Shown here: in pieces, positions 22,279 through 33,451 of the stretch
How positions within the stretch are numbered: position 1 is the stretch's first letter
How the letters are laid out: every line of letters starts with the position of its first letter
The notes under the pieces: generated by a model
Told to the model about the DNA's origin: nothing
What the model saw: only the letters and a program-made list of their open reading frames with translations
Databases searched by the model: none
Assembly (NCBI GenBank): GCA_017506865.1
Contig: JAFCMP010000022.1
Location: 186,001 to 250,000, forward strand
Direction: 5' to 3'
Length of the DNA stretch: 64,000 nucleotides
Source of the DNA: Tribonema minus
Lineage: Eukaryota > Sar > Xanthophyceae > Tribonematales > Tribonemataceae
Position numbers and translations under genes: made by a program

Positions 22279-25200
22279 CTACAGGCCTTCCTCGTCGTCG
22301 CTGGACGCGTCGCTGAACGCGCGCCGATTCACGACGACGCTGCTGCCGCTGCTGCTGCTGCTCGCGGCGCTGCTGGAGCTGTACGTGCGCTCCGCGCGGC
22401 GCGCGCCGCCGCCGCCGCCGGCGCTCAGCAGGCTGCTGCCGCCACTCGCGCCGCGCGCCGCCAGCGTCCCGCCGCCGCTGCTGCTGGAGCTGCTGCCGCT
22501 CTCCGTGGACGCGCTGTGCGCGACCGTCGCCGCCCCTGCCGCCGCCGCCACCGTCGCCGCCGGCGCCGCCACCGGCGCCTCGCTGGCGTCGCCGAAGAGG
22601 CCGGCCGAGGGCTTGGCCCAGAGCTCCGGCGACAGCGGCGGGAATGTGTTCATGGGCGTGGACGGCAGCTCCTGCAGCGCGGGGACGTTGGCGTTGGTGC
22701 ACTTGAGCAGCGAGCGCGCCTCGCGGCGCGAGCGCAGGTAGCCGTAGAGCACCATGCGCGGCGGCCCCGACACCATGACCCACAGGAACGCCGTCCACAG
22801 CAGCGAGAAGTAGAGGAGGTTCGTGTTGTACGCGGTCGTCCAGAAGATGTCGAAGAGGCCGTAGTGCGCGAGCATCTCGAGGACGCCCTTGGTCATGGCG
22901 CAGCCGCTGAAGAGGTAGACGCAGAGGTGCGGCGCGGCGTGGAAGAGGTTCGCGCGCAGGTCGAACGACACGTCCTTCGCCGTCACCGCGAAGCCCATCT
23001 CCATGCCGCAGAAGCCGATGAGGATCGAACGGATGAGCGTCATGAAGACGGTGAAGTTGTCCTGCAGCGCGCGCAGGTAGTCGCGCCAGCTCAGGCGCCA
23101 CGCCGCCAGGTACTGCATGACCATCATGAGACCGACCGCCGTGCCGCCAATCGCGAGGTACTGCTCGAAGGACGTCGGCCCGAACGAGATGGGCGCGCCC
23201 GCGAGGATCGTGCTGTACATGATGATGCCCATGAGCACGACGGGGATGATGTAGACGATGCCGACGGTCGAGAAGAAGTACAGCCAGCGCGCCGTGAGCG
23301 GCAGGCCGCGCGTGAAGAGCGGGTTGCTCGCGCGCACGATCTGGATCGCGCCGACCGCCCAGCGCATGCGCTGCACCTGCGCGCGCGGCGGAGGCAGCGG
23401 CGAGCAGCGTGTGAGTCACTGGACGCAGAGGCCCTGATTGAAGTACAACAACGGCGTTCAGCGTTGCACCAGCAGCAGTGCGTGCGGCAAAGGCAGCGGC
23501 GAGCGGCGAGGCAGCGCGTGTGAGTCACTGAACGCTGATGCTCTGATTAAAGTTCAACAGCGGCGCTCTGCACAGCGTTGCACAAGCAGCAGCGCATGCA
23601 GCGGAGAGTAGCGTGTGGTGCGTGTGAGTCACTGAACGCTGAGGCTCTGACTGAAGTGCAACAACGGCGCGCTCAGCTCAGCGTTGTACCGGCAGCAGCG
23701 CATGCGCTGCACCTGCGCGCACGCGCGGGGGAGGCAGCGACAGCAGCGGCGAGCGGCGTGGCAGTGCGTGTCAGGCACGCGAGCATTAGTGAAAGTTTGA
23801 CAGTGCACGCGTAGCAGCGACTGGCGAGCGGCGTGGCGGTGCGTGTGAGTCACTGAACGCTGAGGCTGTAATTGAAGCACAACAGTTGCGCGCTCAGCGC
23901 AGCGTTGCACCAGCAGCAGCGCGGGTGGTGCGGCGAGCTGATTGGCGAAGTTGGCAGTGCATGAGCGGACAACAGCGAGCAACGTGGCAGTGTGTGTGAG
24001 TCACGTGCGCATTGGGGCCCTGTTTGAAGTGTGACACCCCACGCTGTTGATCCGCAATCATCAGGGGATGGGGGTTGGAGTGAGTGTTGAGGTTGAGGGA
24101 TTGAATTCCATGCAGCAGTGCTACCTCAGCGCGTGCGGCGCTCGGCGCTACTTCACGCACGCAGCGCTTTACAGCAGAGACACACCGATGACGGAACAGC
24201 ACACAGCCATGAGCGCGATGAGCTCATCGGGCGGGACGCCGCGCGTCGTGCCACACATCGCACTTCAAGTTCAGTTTCAAGCACATCACTGGACGGTGGT
24301 GACTCACCATGAACGCGTAGAGCTCCTTGGGCGACACGCCGTGCGTCATGTCACATATCGCACTTCAAGTGCAACTTCAACCGCATTACTGGGCGGCAAT
24401 GACTCGCCATGAACGCGTTGAGCACCTTGAGCGACGCGCCGCGCGTCATGCGAGTTCAAATACTTCAACAACTTGAACTGCTTCAACTTGCGGTACAGTT
24501 CACGGCGGTGACTCACCATGAACGCATCGAGCTCCTTGAGTGACACGCCACGCGTCATGCGCTGCAAGAAGTACTTGCAGCGGACGCCGTGCGCGCACAG
24601 GTTGAGAGACGTCTTGAAGTCCTCCGTGATGGAGTACTTCAACCAAAAGTACTTCAAGTTGAATAACTTCAACTTGAAGTGCAGTTGCGGCGGCAGCGAC
24701 TCACCATGAACGCGTTGAGCTCCTTGGGCGACACGCCGCGCGTCATGCGCTGCAGGAAGTACTTGCATCGGAAGCCGTGCGCGCACAGGTTGAGCGACGT
24801 CTTGAAGTCCTCCGTGATGCTGCCCGTGGAGAAGCCGCCGACGCTCTCCAGCGCGTGGCGGTTAAAGGTGACGCCCGTGCCACAGCACGGCGTGCACCCC
24901 GCGCCGTCCCAGCCCGACATGAGGCACTCGTAGAAGAAGGCGTAGGACTGGCCGAGCAGGTCGTTGGTGTCGAGGTTGTAGAACGCCTGCGCGGCGGTTA
25001 CGGGCGGGCGAAACGGCAAAGCGTCGGTTACATGTGGCGCTTTTTCACAGGTGTACATGCGCGTGTGACACACTGACGTTACATGGCAAGCAGCAGCACT
25101 GCATGCGGACATACGGCCGTTGCGCTCGGCGCATCAAGCTGAACGCTGATGATGGCATTGCAGTTACACGGGTTACGGATGTGTGGCAAGATTGTGGGTC

Positions 25201-28200
25201 ACGCTGTTGTTGCGGCGCTGTGCGCGCGTGCGGTAGCTGCACAAGGGGTTGTAGGTGAAGGTGTTACCGTCATCATTGTTGAAGTACGTGATTGCAGTTG
25301 ACTTCAGCAGGCTGCCTGAGCGCTGCCTACGTGATTACAGGAGGCAACATGTGTTTCACACATGTTGACGTGCAGTAACCAGTGACGCAGTGAGCACCAG
25401 CAACTGGCTCTCAGAATGATCTGCTGTGTGACGTTCTGCATTGATATTGTAGCGGTACGCCAATTTTCAAAGTGTGCGGACAAGTTGCAACGGCGACCAC
25501 AAACGTGGGGTCATTAGAAGAACACAGTACGCCTTGATGTATGCTGAAGCAGCACGCATTTTGTAATTAAACTTCATGAGTCAGGCAGCAGTGACAGCGG
25601 CATCAGAAGCCGGAACTAGCCCAGACGCTCCAGAAACCACTGCATTCGATGAGCACCTGATGATTCTGACTGTGTGTGAGCACTGTCAATAGTTGATGCG
25701 CACACGACAGCCATTATCAGGAGCAGCTACTTTTAAAAGAGTGGCAGCGACCTATAAATTAATAGCAGCACCACCCTCTCGCATGAAACATGAATCAAGT
25801 TGCATGGTTTAGACCTGTATGATGCACCTGAAATTCATCAAAATGCTGAAGCGTTCATGAATTTTGGTGCAGAATTCAATGGTGACACTGCCAGGACTTG
25901 TTGAAGTTTGTGTTAGTCGCTAAGCTGCAGATAAGCTCAGAAGAGTGGCTACTGATTGCGCTTCTTGATGCAAGGCCAGCCAAAATGTCACAAGCCCAAC
26001 TTTAAAAAATAACTCTATGATATAAAAAGAACTCTATGATATTGCAGAATACATGATGGCATTTCAGAGGTGCCGGCGATGCCGTGGCCAAACCTGGACG
26101 GTGTTGTACTGAAAGCAGTGTATGCGTAGGCACCTACTGAAAAAGCTGTCAAGGAACCAAAACTGCAACTCAAAACTGGCTTCACACCGCCACTACACTG
26201 CCACCAACGCGCACACACAAGTGCGGAGCAATGGGGCACGCTCGCGCACAGAACACGCCCGCCCGCAATTGCGCTGACGTGCACGCAGCCTGTGGCACTA
26301 CACACAAAAGCACGTGCATGTCTATACATGCATATCCATTCGATTTTGTATATGTAATTGCAACACCAAACGCACCTGCGGCGTCTGCAGCAGCCCCGTC
26401 GTGTTGTCAAACTGCCCCTTGAGCTTCCCGCCCTCCACATCGCCGCCGCCGCCGCCGCCGCCCGCCCGCTCCGGCCGCGTGAAGAAGAACGGCGCGACCG
26501 TGCGCGCCATGCACGGCTCCGGCAGCATGTCGCAGTCCAGCACGATGATGAGCTGGCCGCACGAGCCCTCGCCGAGGATGCAGTTGTTGAGGTTGCCGGC
26601 CTTGGCGTGGTGGGGGACGCCGGGGAGCTTGACGCGCGCGACGTAGCGCGTCGCGACGCGCCCCGTGTACGCCGCCGCGGTGAGCTCTACCATGCGCTTC
26701 ATGTCGTCCGACTTGCCGTCGTCGCACACCCAGCACGTGAGCTTGTGCGCGGGGTAGTCCATGTCGTAGCACGCGCGCAGCGTCATCTCGACGATCTCCG
26801 TCGGCTCGCTGTAGCACGGGATCATGATGTCGACGGTCGGGAGGTCGTCGTCCGTGAGGCCGAGCTCCGCCTGCGTCACGCGCTTGCGGAACTTGAGCGA
26901 CCACATCCAGACCCAGTGCGTCATGCCGAAGAGGAAGCAGATCGCCTCGGAGACGATGAAGACCCACGCGCACGCGTCCGCCCACCAGATGCCGCTGCGC
27001 GGGTAGTTGTACATGCGCCAGTAGATGAAGTAGAAGATGAGCGCGCCGAGCGGGAACATGAGCACGCGCATGACGTACGTGTACCACGGCGTCACGAAGT
27101 CCGCGTCCTCGCGCGACCCCCACCCCGCCGCCTCCTGCGCCGCGGCGTCCTCCACCGGCAGCTGCACCGCCATCGCGGACTGCGCCTGGCGCAGCTGCAT
27201 GCTCACCATGCGCGACGGCGCGCGCACGAGGCGCCGCGGCGACTCAAAGTCGACGTCCCTGAAGCCCGCCGCGTCCGCGTCCGCGCCCGCGCCGAGCTCC
27301 AGAGAGTGCAGGCTCGAGCCGCGCGCGCGCGCCGCGCCGCCGCCGAGCGCCGCGGGGTCGTGGTCGCGCTCCCCGTCGCTGCTGCCCTGACTTGAAGTTG
27401 GGGACAGAGGGCAGTCCTCGTCGATGATCCAGTTCCTGAAGCCCTTGCCGCTGTTCTGCTCATGCATCATGTCCTGGAGGCACGAGCGCAGGCCCTCGTG
27501 GACGGAGGCGGGCCCCCCCCTCGCCTTGTTGCGCGCCTGCCGCAGGCTGAGCCACTCCGCCACCTTCTCCACGGACATGTTGGAGTTGGTGAGGAACCCC
27601 TCCAGGCTCTTGCGCAGCCCCCTGTGGTCGTCGGGCTCGAGGCCCATGGCCCACTCGTCGAAGACGCCCTGCGGGGAGGGTCCACTGTCCCCTTGCCGGA
27701 CCTTGGCGCTGTCCATATCCCGGGTGAGGCTCTCCCTGAGCTGGGCATGCTTGTCCTGAGAGAGCCTCGAGAACGGCACCCTGACGGCGATGGGGGAGTT
27801 CAGGAAGTGCTGCATGCCTCCGTGCGGCGTGTGGGAGGCCTGGTACCAGCCCTCGACTTCGTTGTGCAGTGCGGATTTTGTTTGGCCCTTGCCGGTGGAG
27901 CCGCTGCTGGGCAGCCCTCCTTCCGCCATCCAGCTGCTATATTCACCCCTGCTGCGGTCTCTGCTGCCTGCTGCTGCCTGCCCAGAGCGCTGGAGCTCCT
28001 CTATGGCCGCTGCCGCCGCCGCTGAGCGCAGGTCAGAGCTACCTTGGCGTATGTTTGACGGTGCTCTGCTTCGCCGTGAGCCATGTGCAGGGGCCACTAC
28101 TGCCTCGCCTGAGCTGCCTCGGCTGTACAGACCATTGAAGCTCTGCTGTCTCACGTCGCCGTCGCCGCTGCTAGAGCCATGCGACGCGGACACGCTAGAA

Positions 28201-28280
28201 CTCGCTGTGCGCGCCCGACGATTCTGAGCAGACGCATTACTACTGCTGCTCCCTGCCCTGTCTCTAATGGCAGCAGACAT
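22279..28280 (-). CDS. Cellulose-synthase-like family 2 glycosyltransferase
   Basis: Exons 28280-26376, 24986-24705 and 23376-22279 are all phase 0 and give 1094 aa. Residues 1-390 are a Ser/Arg-rich cytosolic leader. Two membrane spans follow (VLMFPLGALIFYFIYW and an ADACAWVFIVSEAICFLFG segment). The GT2 core carries the processive-synthase signature: CDDGKSDD (first Asp), VLDCDMLPEP (DxD), FYNLDTNDLLGQ, CCGTGVTFNRHALESVGGF, the catalytic ITEDFKT (TED), and VQRMRWAVG (QxxRW) across the last junction. Several C-terminal spans complete the channel, and an acidic, serine-rich tail ends DASSDDEEGL. It is expected at the plasma membrane using UDP-glucose to extrude a beta-1,4-glucan. A related beta-glucan or other UDP-sugar substrate cannot be excluded. 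Confidence 0.85.
23377..24020 (-). repeat. Tandem copies of the QxxRW-exon head in the same intron
   Basis: A GTGTGAGTCACTG-led unit recurs at about 23409, 23518, 23622, 23843 and 23993. At least one copy (23697-23750) repeats the start of the exon with its acceptor, CATGCGCTGCACCTGCGCGC. Partial copies lie near 23480, 23590 and 23910. Together with the tail copies this fills most of the 1.3-kb intron. Confidence 0.8.
24208..24704 (-). repeat. Four decoy copies of the TED-exon tail in the adjoining intron
   Basis: The last 40-125 nt of exon 24986-24705, with its donor, recur at about 24511-24637, 24401-24453, 24301-24352 and 24208-24252. The second and third are exactly 100 bp apart. Each repeats the antisense of RMTRGVSxKELxAFM plus GTGAG(T/C). 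Copies lie between ACTTCAAGT elements (24262, 24362, 24652). Confidence 0.85.
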
Positions 28281-28806
28281 GCCAGCAGCGGCAACGTCCC
28301 TGCTTGCCAGAGGCGAGGGGGTACTCTCAGGCCTCTCTCAGCCTGGTTTCCACTCGAAGCAGCAGGTGCCTCCCTACAGACTCTACACCCGCCGAATAAT
28401 TGGGTTCTTCGTTATCCAAAACAGATCGACTTTTCTTTATTTTGAACGGCCGAGTAGTACGGATGTGAGGGTCCTCATGTATGCACATAAAACACAGGTG
28501 CAACATCTGGGCTAACATGTGTCTGCGGCAGCACCTGTAGGAAATGCAGCGGCGCAGGCAACACCTGGTCCAGCAGCACGTAGCAGGGGCACGTTTGCTG
28601 TGACGATGTCAGGTCAATACATGCAGGTGCGTCGTGTAGTCGCTGAATTCAACCGTCAATGGTGAAGACAGAATTCGCACCAGCAACAGTTGGCGCGCGC
28701 TAAGATCAATCACCCAAGCTGTCACCCCGCACATACTCATCTACACACAAATAGCCCGTGTTGTCCGGAAGGCCTGTCAGTCCTTTGGGCAGTGATGGCA
28801 GGGGTG
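27957..28806 (-). repeat. Segmental duplication, copy 1 (5' end of the glycosyltransferase gene)
   Basis: About 840 bp covering the first ~110 codons and the upstream promoter region. It is nearly identical to 31739-32585: only a few substitutions and 1-2-nt indels are visible (for example AATAATTGGG versus AATAATGGG). This marks a recent duplication in direct orientation, 3.78 kb apart. Confidence 0.9.
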
Positions 28807-29099
28807 GGTGTGAACTCCTATGATGAGACGACGGCCTCCCCCCTCCCCCCGTACCGTTCGCATAAGCGTGAGGCGGGCGTATGATTGGAGCTCCTAGGTG
28901 TTCATCGCTATGTTTCGCTGCTGCATGTGCCGCTGGTGACGGCTTGTGACACTGTAAGAAACGGTGCTGAAATAGCCATCCCCAGCGGCATGCGGACGTT
29001 TTTGCTTGACAGTTGCATTTTGCTGCTTGTGTGCAGGACGCATGTGCCCTAAGGCAAGAACTGATTTCTGAAGAGTACCTTCCCAGATAATGGTGCAAC

Positions 29100-29900
29100 T
29101 ATTCAGGCAGCACACGGCGTAGCTGCACCTGGACCAGCGGCCACGGCGGCAGCGGCACCAGCAGCAGTGGCAGCACACAGCGCATGTTGTCCGGCGGCCC
29201 CAGCAGCTGCTCCGTTGATAGGGGCAGCAGCAGCGGCAGCACATGTCATTGATGGCGCAGCGGCTTTGGCAGCGCCAGCAGCATCAACGGCTGCCGGAGC
29301 TGTTGCGGGCGCAGGCACTGCAACTGTGTTACTCGCCTGCTCCAGGGACTGCTGCTGCTGCCGCAACAAGGACAGCGGCAGCAGGCAGCGCTGCAGCCGT
29401 CACGGTTGCGACGGTGCTAGTGGCAGCGGCGACGGCCGCGGCCGATGTGACAGGCGCCACATCTGCCCCGGCAGCAGCAGCAGCATCAGCGACACCAGCA
29501 GCAACGGCGGCAGGCGTCGCACTGCAGCCGCTGCTTCAGCGCCTGCTTCAGCGCCTGCAGCAGCAGCAGTTGCCGCACTTTCCGCCCCGGCGATGCTACA
29601 AGGCGCAGGGGTTTCGAGGTGGCGCACCTGCCCATCCTGCAGACGATTTGCCACAGCCGTCGCATCCCCTTCTTGCGGCAACACCTGACAAGCCGGAACA
29701 TCTGCTGCCAGCGACCCCATCGCCGCTGCAGCAGCAGCAGCCGCCTGTGCAGCAGCCGCCGCTGCCAGTGGTACTGTCAGTTTACACTGCACTGCTACAG
29801 CTTGGGCAGCATCCGGTGGTACCGGCGCCAGCTCCGCCGCCGGCGCAGCAGCAGCAAGCAGGTAACCGGACTGGAGCTGCAGATGCTGCATATGGTGTAC
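29100..29900 (+). repeat. GCA/CAG-rich low-complexity tract
   Basis: Imperfect GCA, CAG and GGC triplets keep all frames open and give Ala-, Gln- or Ser-rich translations in either direction. The long plus frame 29243-30610 begins here. I do not regard its length as evidence of a gene. Confidence 0.7.
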
Positions 29901-30610
29901 TTCGCAAGTACTTGATGTCATTGCTCTGCACTGGCAGTTGTAGTGCAGCCAATAACGTTTTACCCAGAGAGCGCTTGCGGACTCCGTCGCCACCGGGCTT
30001 GCAGACGAGGTGGCGGCGGACTTGCGACAGTTGCTGCAGGGCACGCAGCACGCGCAAGCACTTGCCTGATTCTGGTCGCAGCACCACATGCACTCCATCG
30101 GCTCGGCATTCCTCAACGAGCCCATGTGTCCCACATGTTGCAACGGCCGCGCGTGATGACATGCCTCGACAACTGGCTGTGATGTGTTTTGCCGGAATGG
30201 AGCAGCAGATGGCACCTTTCAGCCAGTGCAGCAAATTGCAGGGCGGCAGTTTGCACGCGCGCCTCTGTCAGGCACCACGCGTCACGGCACATGACACTCA
30301 CTGTGGCACAATAGCGTCAAGCGGGCCGTGCAGCTCATCTTGCGGCACTACATCAAGTCAGGGTCCATCGACATCGACGAGGACTGCAAGTGCACCATTC
30401 TGGTGTCTCTGGGGGCTACCTAGCAGGATGCCTCCCGACGCCATTTTAGTCACCGGCCACGACAATTTAAACGATGTGTTGCATCAGCTACTGCTCATGG
30501 TGGATGTCACCTGCTTTGAGGCACAGGCGCTCAGGCTGGTGCGGGCAGCGAAGACTGCAGCAGTCCCCAAGCTGCCGCGACCAAGAGCCGTCGTCAAACA
30601 GACTCACTGA
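29243..30610 (+). CDS. Doubtful 455-codon open frame between the duplicated segments
   Basis: The N-terminal half is triplet-repeat Ala/Gln/Pro sequence. The C-terminal third is more protein-like (for example DAILVTGHDNLNDVLHQLLL, VDVTCFEAQALRLVRAAK). Two other plus frames in the same stretch also look coding-like: ALADSVATGLADEVAADLRQ near 29970-30065 and RAVQLILRHYIKSGSIDIDE near 30320-30430. That pattern suggests either a spliced gene I could not assemble or a frame-broken relic. No family was recognised. Confidence 0.2.
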   Translation: MSLMAQRLWQRQQHQRLPELLRAQALQLCYSPAPGTAAAAATRTAAAGSAAAVTVATVLVAAATAAADVTGATSAPAAAAASATPAATAAGVALQPLLQRLLQRLQQQQLPHFPPRRCYKAQGFRGGAPAHPADDLPQPSHPLLAATPDKPEHLLPATPSPLQQQQPPVQQPPLPVVLSVYTALLQLGQHPVVPAPAPPPAQQQQAGNRTGAADAAYGVLRKYLMSLLCTGSCSAANNVLPRERLRTPSPPGLQTRWRRTCDSCCRARSTRKHLPDSGRSTTCTPSARHSSTSPCVPHVATAARDDMPRQLAVMCFAGMEQQMAPFSQCSKLQGGSLHARLCQAPRVTAHDTHCGTIASSGPCSSSCGTTSSQGPSTSTRTASAPFWCLWGLPSRMPPDAILVTGHDNLNDVLHQLLLMVDVTCFEAQALRLVRAAKTAAVPKLPRPRAVVKQTH

Positions 30611-30649
30611 TCTGGTCACTATGATCAGCACTGCTTCACACTTGCCACT

Positions 30650-31117
30650 TTGGCAATCAGGGCATTTGACAGCATCGGGGCGCAGGGGCTGAAGCTGCCA
30701 GAGGCCGTCACTCCGGAGTACGCGGTCAGGATGTCGGTGCCCGGAGTAGGCAGTCCTCTAGCTGTAAACGGCGTAGCACTGCCGCATATCTGCTCAGCTC
30801 TCTCAGCAGCAGTCCATATGGTGTTCTCTTTGCATGCTACGACACACATGGCGGATTCCAAAGGGGGTGGACAGATGGACGAGGACGCAAGTAGTAGGGA
30901 GAGGTGCCATTTGGTGCTGCGTTTGGAAATGCTTCAAGGTGATCGAATCTTTCAAGGTGATCGTCAATACGCATGGAGACAAATCGCTGATCAGGCTGCT
31001 GAGCAGCGGAGCGCCGCTTGTCATTATTATGCAGCCTACGCTATGGTTTCTGCTGCAAACTTAGTCGACGAGAAGGGCGGCGACGAGGGACGGCGACATA
31101 CTGAGCAGCTGGCATAA
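30650..31117 (+). CDS. Doubtful coding-like stretch
   Basis: The plus frame starting at 30650 reads IRAFDSIGAQGLKLPEAVTP and continues for 155 codons. A second frame near 30925-31064 gives FKVIVNTHGDKSLIRLLSSG to a stop. The minus strand over 30650-30860 is also open. It may be the 3' part of the unresolved gene suggested just upstream. Confidence 0.2.
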   Translation: MAIRAFDSIGAQGLKLPEAVTPEYAVRMSVPGVGSPLAVNGVALPHICSALSAAVHMVFSLHATTHMADSKGGGQMDEDASSRERCHLVLRLEMLQGDRIFQGDRQYAWRQIADQAAEQRSAACHYYAAYAMVSAANLVDEKGGDEGRRHTEQLA

Positions 31118-31434
31118 GGCAAAGCAAGCTCGTTAGGGAGAGCTCGAAACCAATCGAGATGAGATGCACTGGGGGGGATCAGCAGACTGGGGCTGTCAGC
31201 AAACACCATGAATGTCAATGTGCAGGCCTGGGCAACAGGAGTGATATTCCAACGGCACTGCTTTGTGAGTGTGGCAGGTCAGCATTGTGACGTGCAGTAC
31301 TCCACATCGAGTAACGCTTTCTTTACGGCTAGCCTCCGAGAATCACTTGCGCATCATGCTATCTTGTGGCTGCAGCAATGCCACTTGCGGCATAGTACCT
31401 GGCTCAGGAGCACACAAAACAGACTATTTGAACT

Positions 31435-32061
31435 TCAAGGTGTGACGTGCGCGCTTGTCTGAACCGCGGTAGATGCAGCGCGCTCTACGCCCCAGACAGC
31501 GCGCGGGGGAAGAAAGACACCACTGCAAGTCGCTTGGCCTTCAGGCTGGCTGCGTACTGGCCACGCATCAGCATGCTTCTCGTGGGATATGCGTGCGAGG
31601 TGTCGTGCAGAAACACTTGCGGCGCATGTCAAATGGCCACTAACAACGCGCCGCAGCGCCGTCGAATGTCTCCCTGCCTCCCCGCAACGAACGACGCGGA
31701 AGTCGTTGCGACGAAGGCAGGACCTCGGCGGTGCGCTGCGGTCTCTGCCTACTGCTGCCTGCCCAAAGCGCTGGAGCTCCGCTATGGCCGCTGCTGCCGC
31801 CGCTGAGCGCAGGTCAGAGCTACCTTGGCGTATGTTTGACGGTGCTCTGCTTCGCCGTGAGCCATGTGCAGGGGCCACTACTGCCTCGCCTGAGCTGCCT
31901 CGGCTGTACAGACCATTGAAGCTCTGCTGTCTCACGTCGCCGTCGCCGCTGCTAGAGCCATGCGACGCGGACACGCTAGAACTCGCTGTGCGCGCCCGAC
32001 GATTCTGAGCAGACGCATTACTACTGCTGCTCCCTGCCCTGTCTCTAATGGCAGCAGACAT
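31435..32061 (-). pseudogene. Chimeric ORF: copied glycosyltransferase N-terminus plus unrelated tail
   Basis: The duplicated 5' end keeps its start codon at 32061 and stays open for 208 codons. The first ~110 residues match the Ser/Arg-rich leader of the 22279-28280 gene; the last ~95 come from unrelated sequence (ending STAVQTSAHVTP). All catalytic parts are absent. It could be a dead truncated copy or a young gene driven by a copied promoter. Only transcript data would tell. Confidence 0.6.
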
Positions 32062-32585
32062 GCCAGCAGCGGCAACGTCCCTGCTTGCCAGAGGCGAGGG
32101 GGTACTCTCAGGCCTCTCTCAGCCTGGTTTCCACTCGAAGCAGCAGGTGCCTCCCTACAGACTCTACACCCGCCGAATAATGGGTTCTTCGTTATCCAAA
32201 ACAGATCGACTTTTCTTTATTTTGAACGGCCGAGTAGTACGGATGTGAGGGTCCTCATGTATGCACATAAAACACAGGTGCAACATCTGGGCTAACATGT
32301 GTCTGCGGCAGCACCTGTAGGAAATGCAGCGGCGCAGGCAACACCTGGTCCAGCAGCACGTAGCAGGGGCACGTTTGCTGTGACGATGTCAGGTCAATAC
32401 ATGCAGGTGCGTCGTGTAGTCGCTGAATTCAACCGTCAATTGTGAAGACAGAATCCGCACCAGCAACAGTTGGCGCGCGCTAAGATCAATCACCCAAGCT
32501 GTCACCCCGCACATACTCATCTACACACAAATAGCCCGTGTTGTCCGGAAGGCCTCAGTCCTTTGGGCAGTGATGGCAGGGGTGG
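31739..32585 (-). repeat. Segmental duplication, copy 2
   Basis: Second copy of the 27957-28806 segment. Similarity ends abruptly at the CAGGGGTGGG near 32585 on one side and inside codon ~110 of the copied gene on the other. Confidence 0.9.
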
Positions 32586-32725
32586 GCCCCCAGCGTACGG
32601 GTCTGAGTGAGAGCGAGTGTACTTTTATTAATTCCACTTGTGGCTGTGTACATGGTCACACCCAACCTCAAGTGTTGACTCCCCCACACCAGACCGCCTG
32701 CTATATAACATAGGCAGCTAGCTGC

Positions 32726-32772
32726 CTTGGGGGCTTTCATTTATCATAATTGATGAAAGCCCCAAGCAAGGC
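32726..32772. other. Perfect-armed inverted repeat
   Basis: GGGGCTTTCAT and ATGAAAGCCCC face each other across a 12-nt AT-rich loop. The outer sequence extends the pairing imperfectly (CTTGG / CCAAG, GCTGCC / AAGGC). A TATATAA box lies just left at 32701. It could be a transcript hairpin or the remnant of a small inverted-repeat element. Confidence 0.65.
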
Positions 32773-33189
32773 CGGGTGTCCTATGCATTCCCAGGGTTTG
32801 CAACCTAGCATGCGCTGCGCCGCAAGAGCTTGGACACCGGGGTTGCAACACAGCCTACTGGCACCGTTCGCGCTCTGAATGTGTACGTCATGTTCTTCGC
32901 CAGCTCTGGCAAAGCTGTACTCGTGATCTTGGCTTTTTAGCAGTTCCAAGGTGGGATTGATATGATGGACCCTGGGCAGGCACAGAGGCATTCAGTCTGA
33001 GCCACACCTGCGCATGCAATGATGCATACGATTGGTCAACCCATAGAGTCAATTAGTCAACCCCTTTCAAAGCTGTAGGCAACAACGACAATGTGTCAAC
33101 AGAGCAGTCCGACGTGCACATGTGCCTCAGGCGTCACGCAGTGCCAACACATTCAAGTTGAAGGCTGCTGCTGCAATTAGATGAAGCTG

Positions 33190-33403
33190 CTATTGACCCC
33201 AGCCGTCCTCGTGCTCAAACAGCCCCCCCCACCACGGCACCCCCGCCCCCGACGGCCGCTTCGCCACCTGGATGCTCAGCTCCTTGCCGCCCTTGCCGTC
33301 CTCGTCCAGCATCCAGAAGCAGTCGGCCGCGTCGATCGCGCCCTGAAACCGCCGCTCGAACCGCGTCAGCTCGGGGCACCCCTCCACGCTCAGCGACAGG
33401 CGC

Positions 33404-33451
<48 letters not shown>

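Noticed and set aside
21988-23523. 511-codon plus-strand open frame
   Set aside because: It is antisense to the QxxRW exon and made of Ala/Arg-rich shadow sequence.
24208-24640. Alternative coding exons of the glycosyltransferase
   Set aside because: The copies lack acceptors and have substitutions and truncations in conserved positions, so they look like decoys and not usable exons.
26358-27395. 345-codon plus-strand open frame
   Set aside because: It is antisense to the catalytic exon of the glycosyltransferase gene and very rich in Arg and His. It is a shadow.
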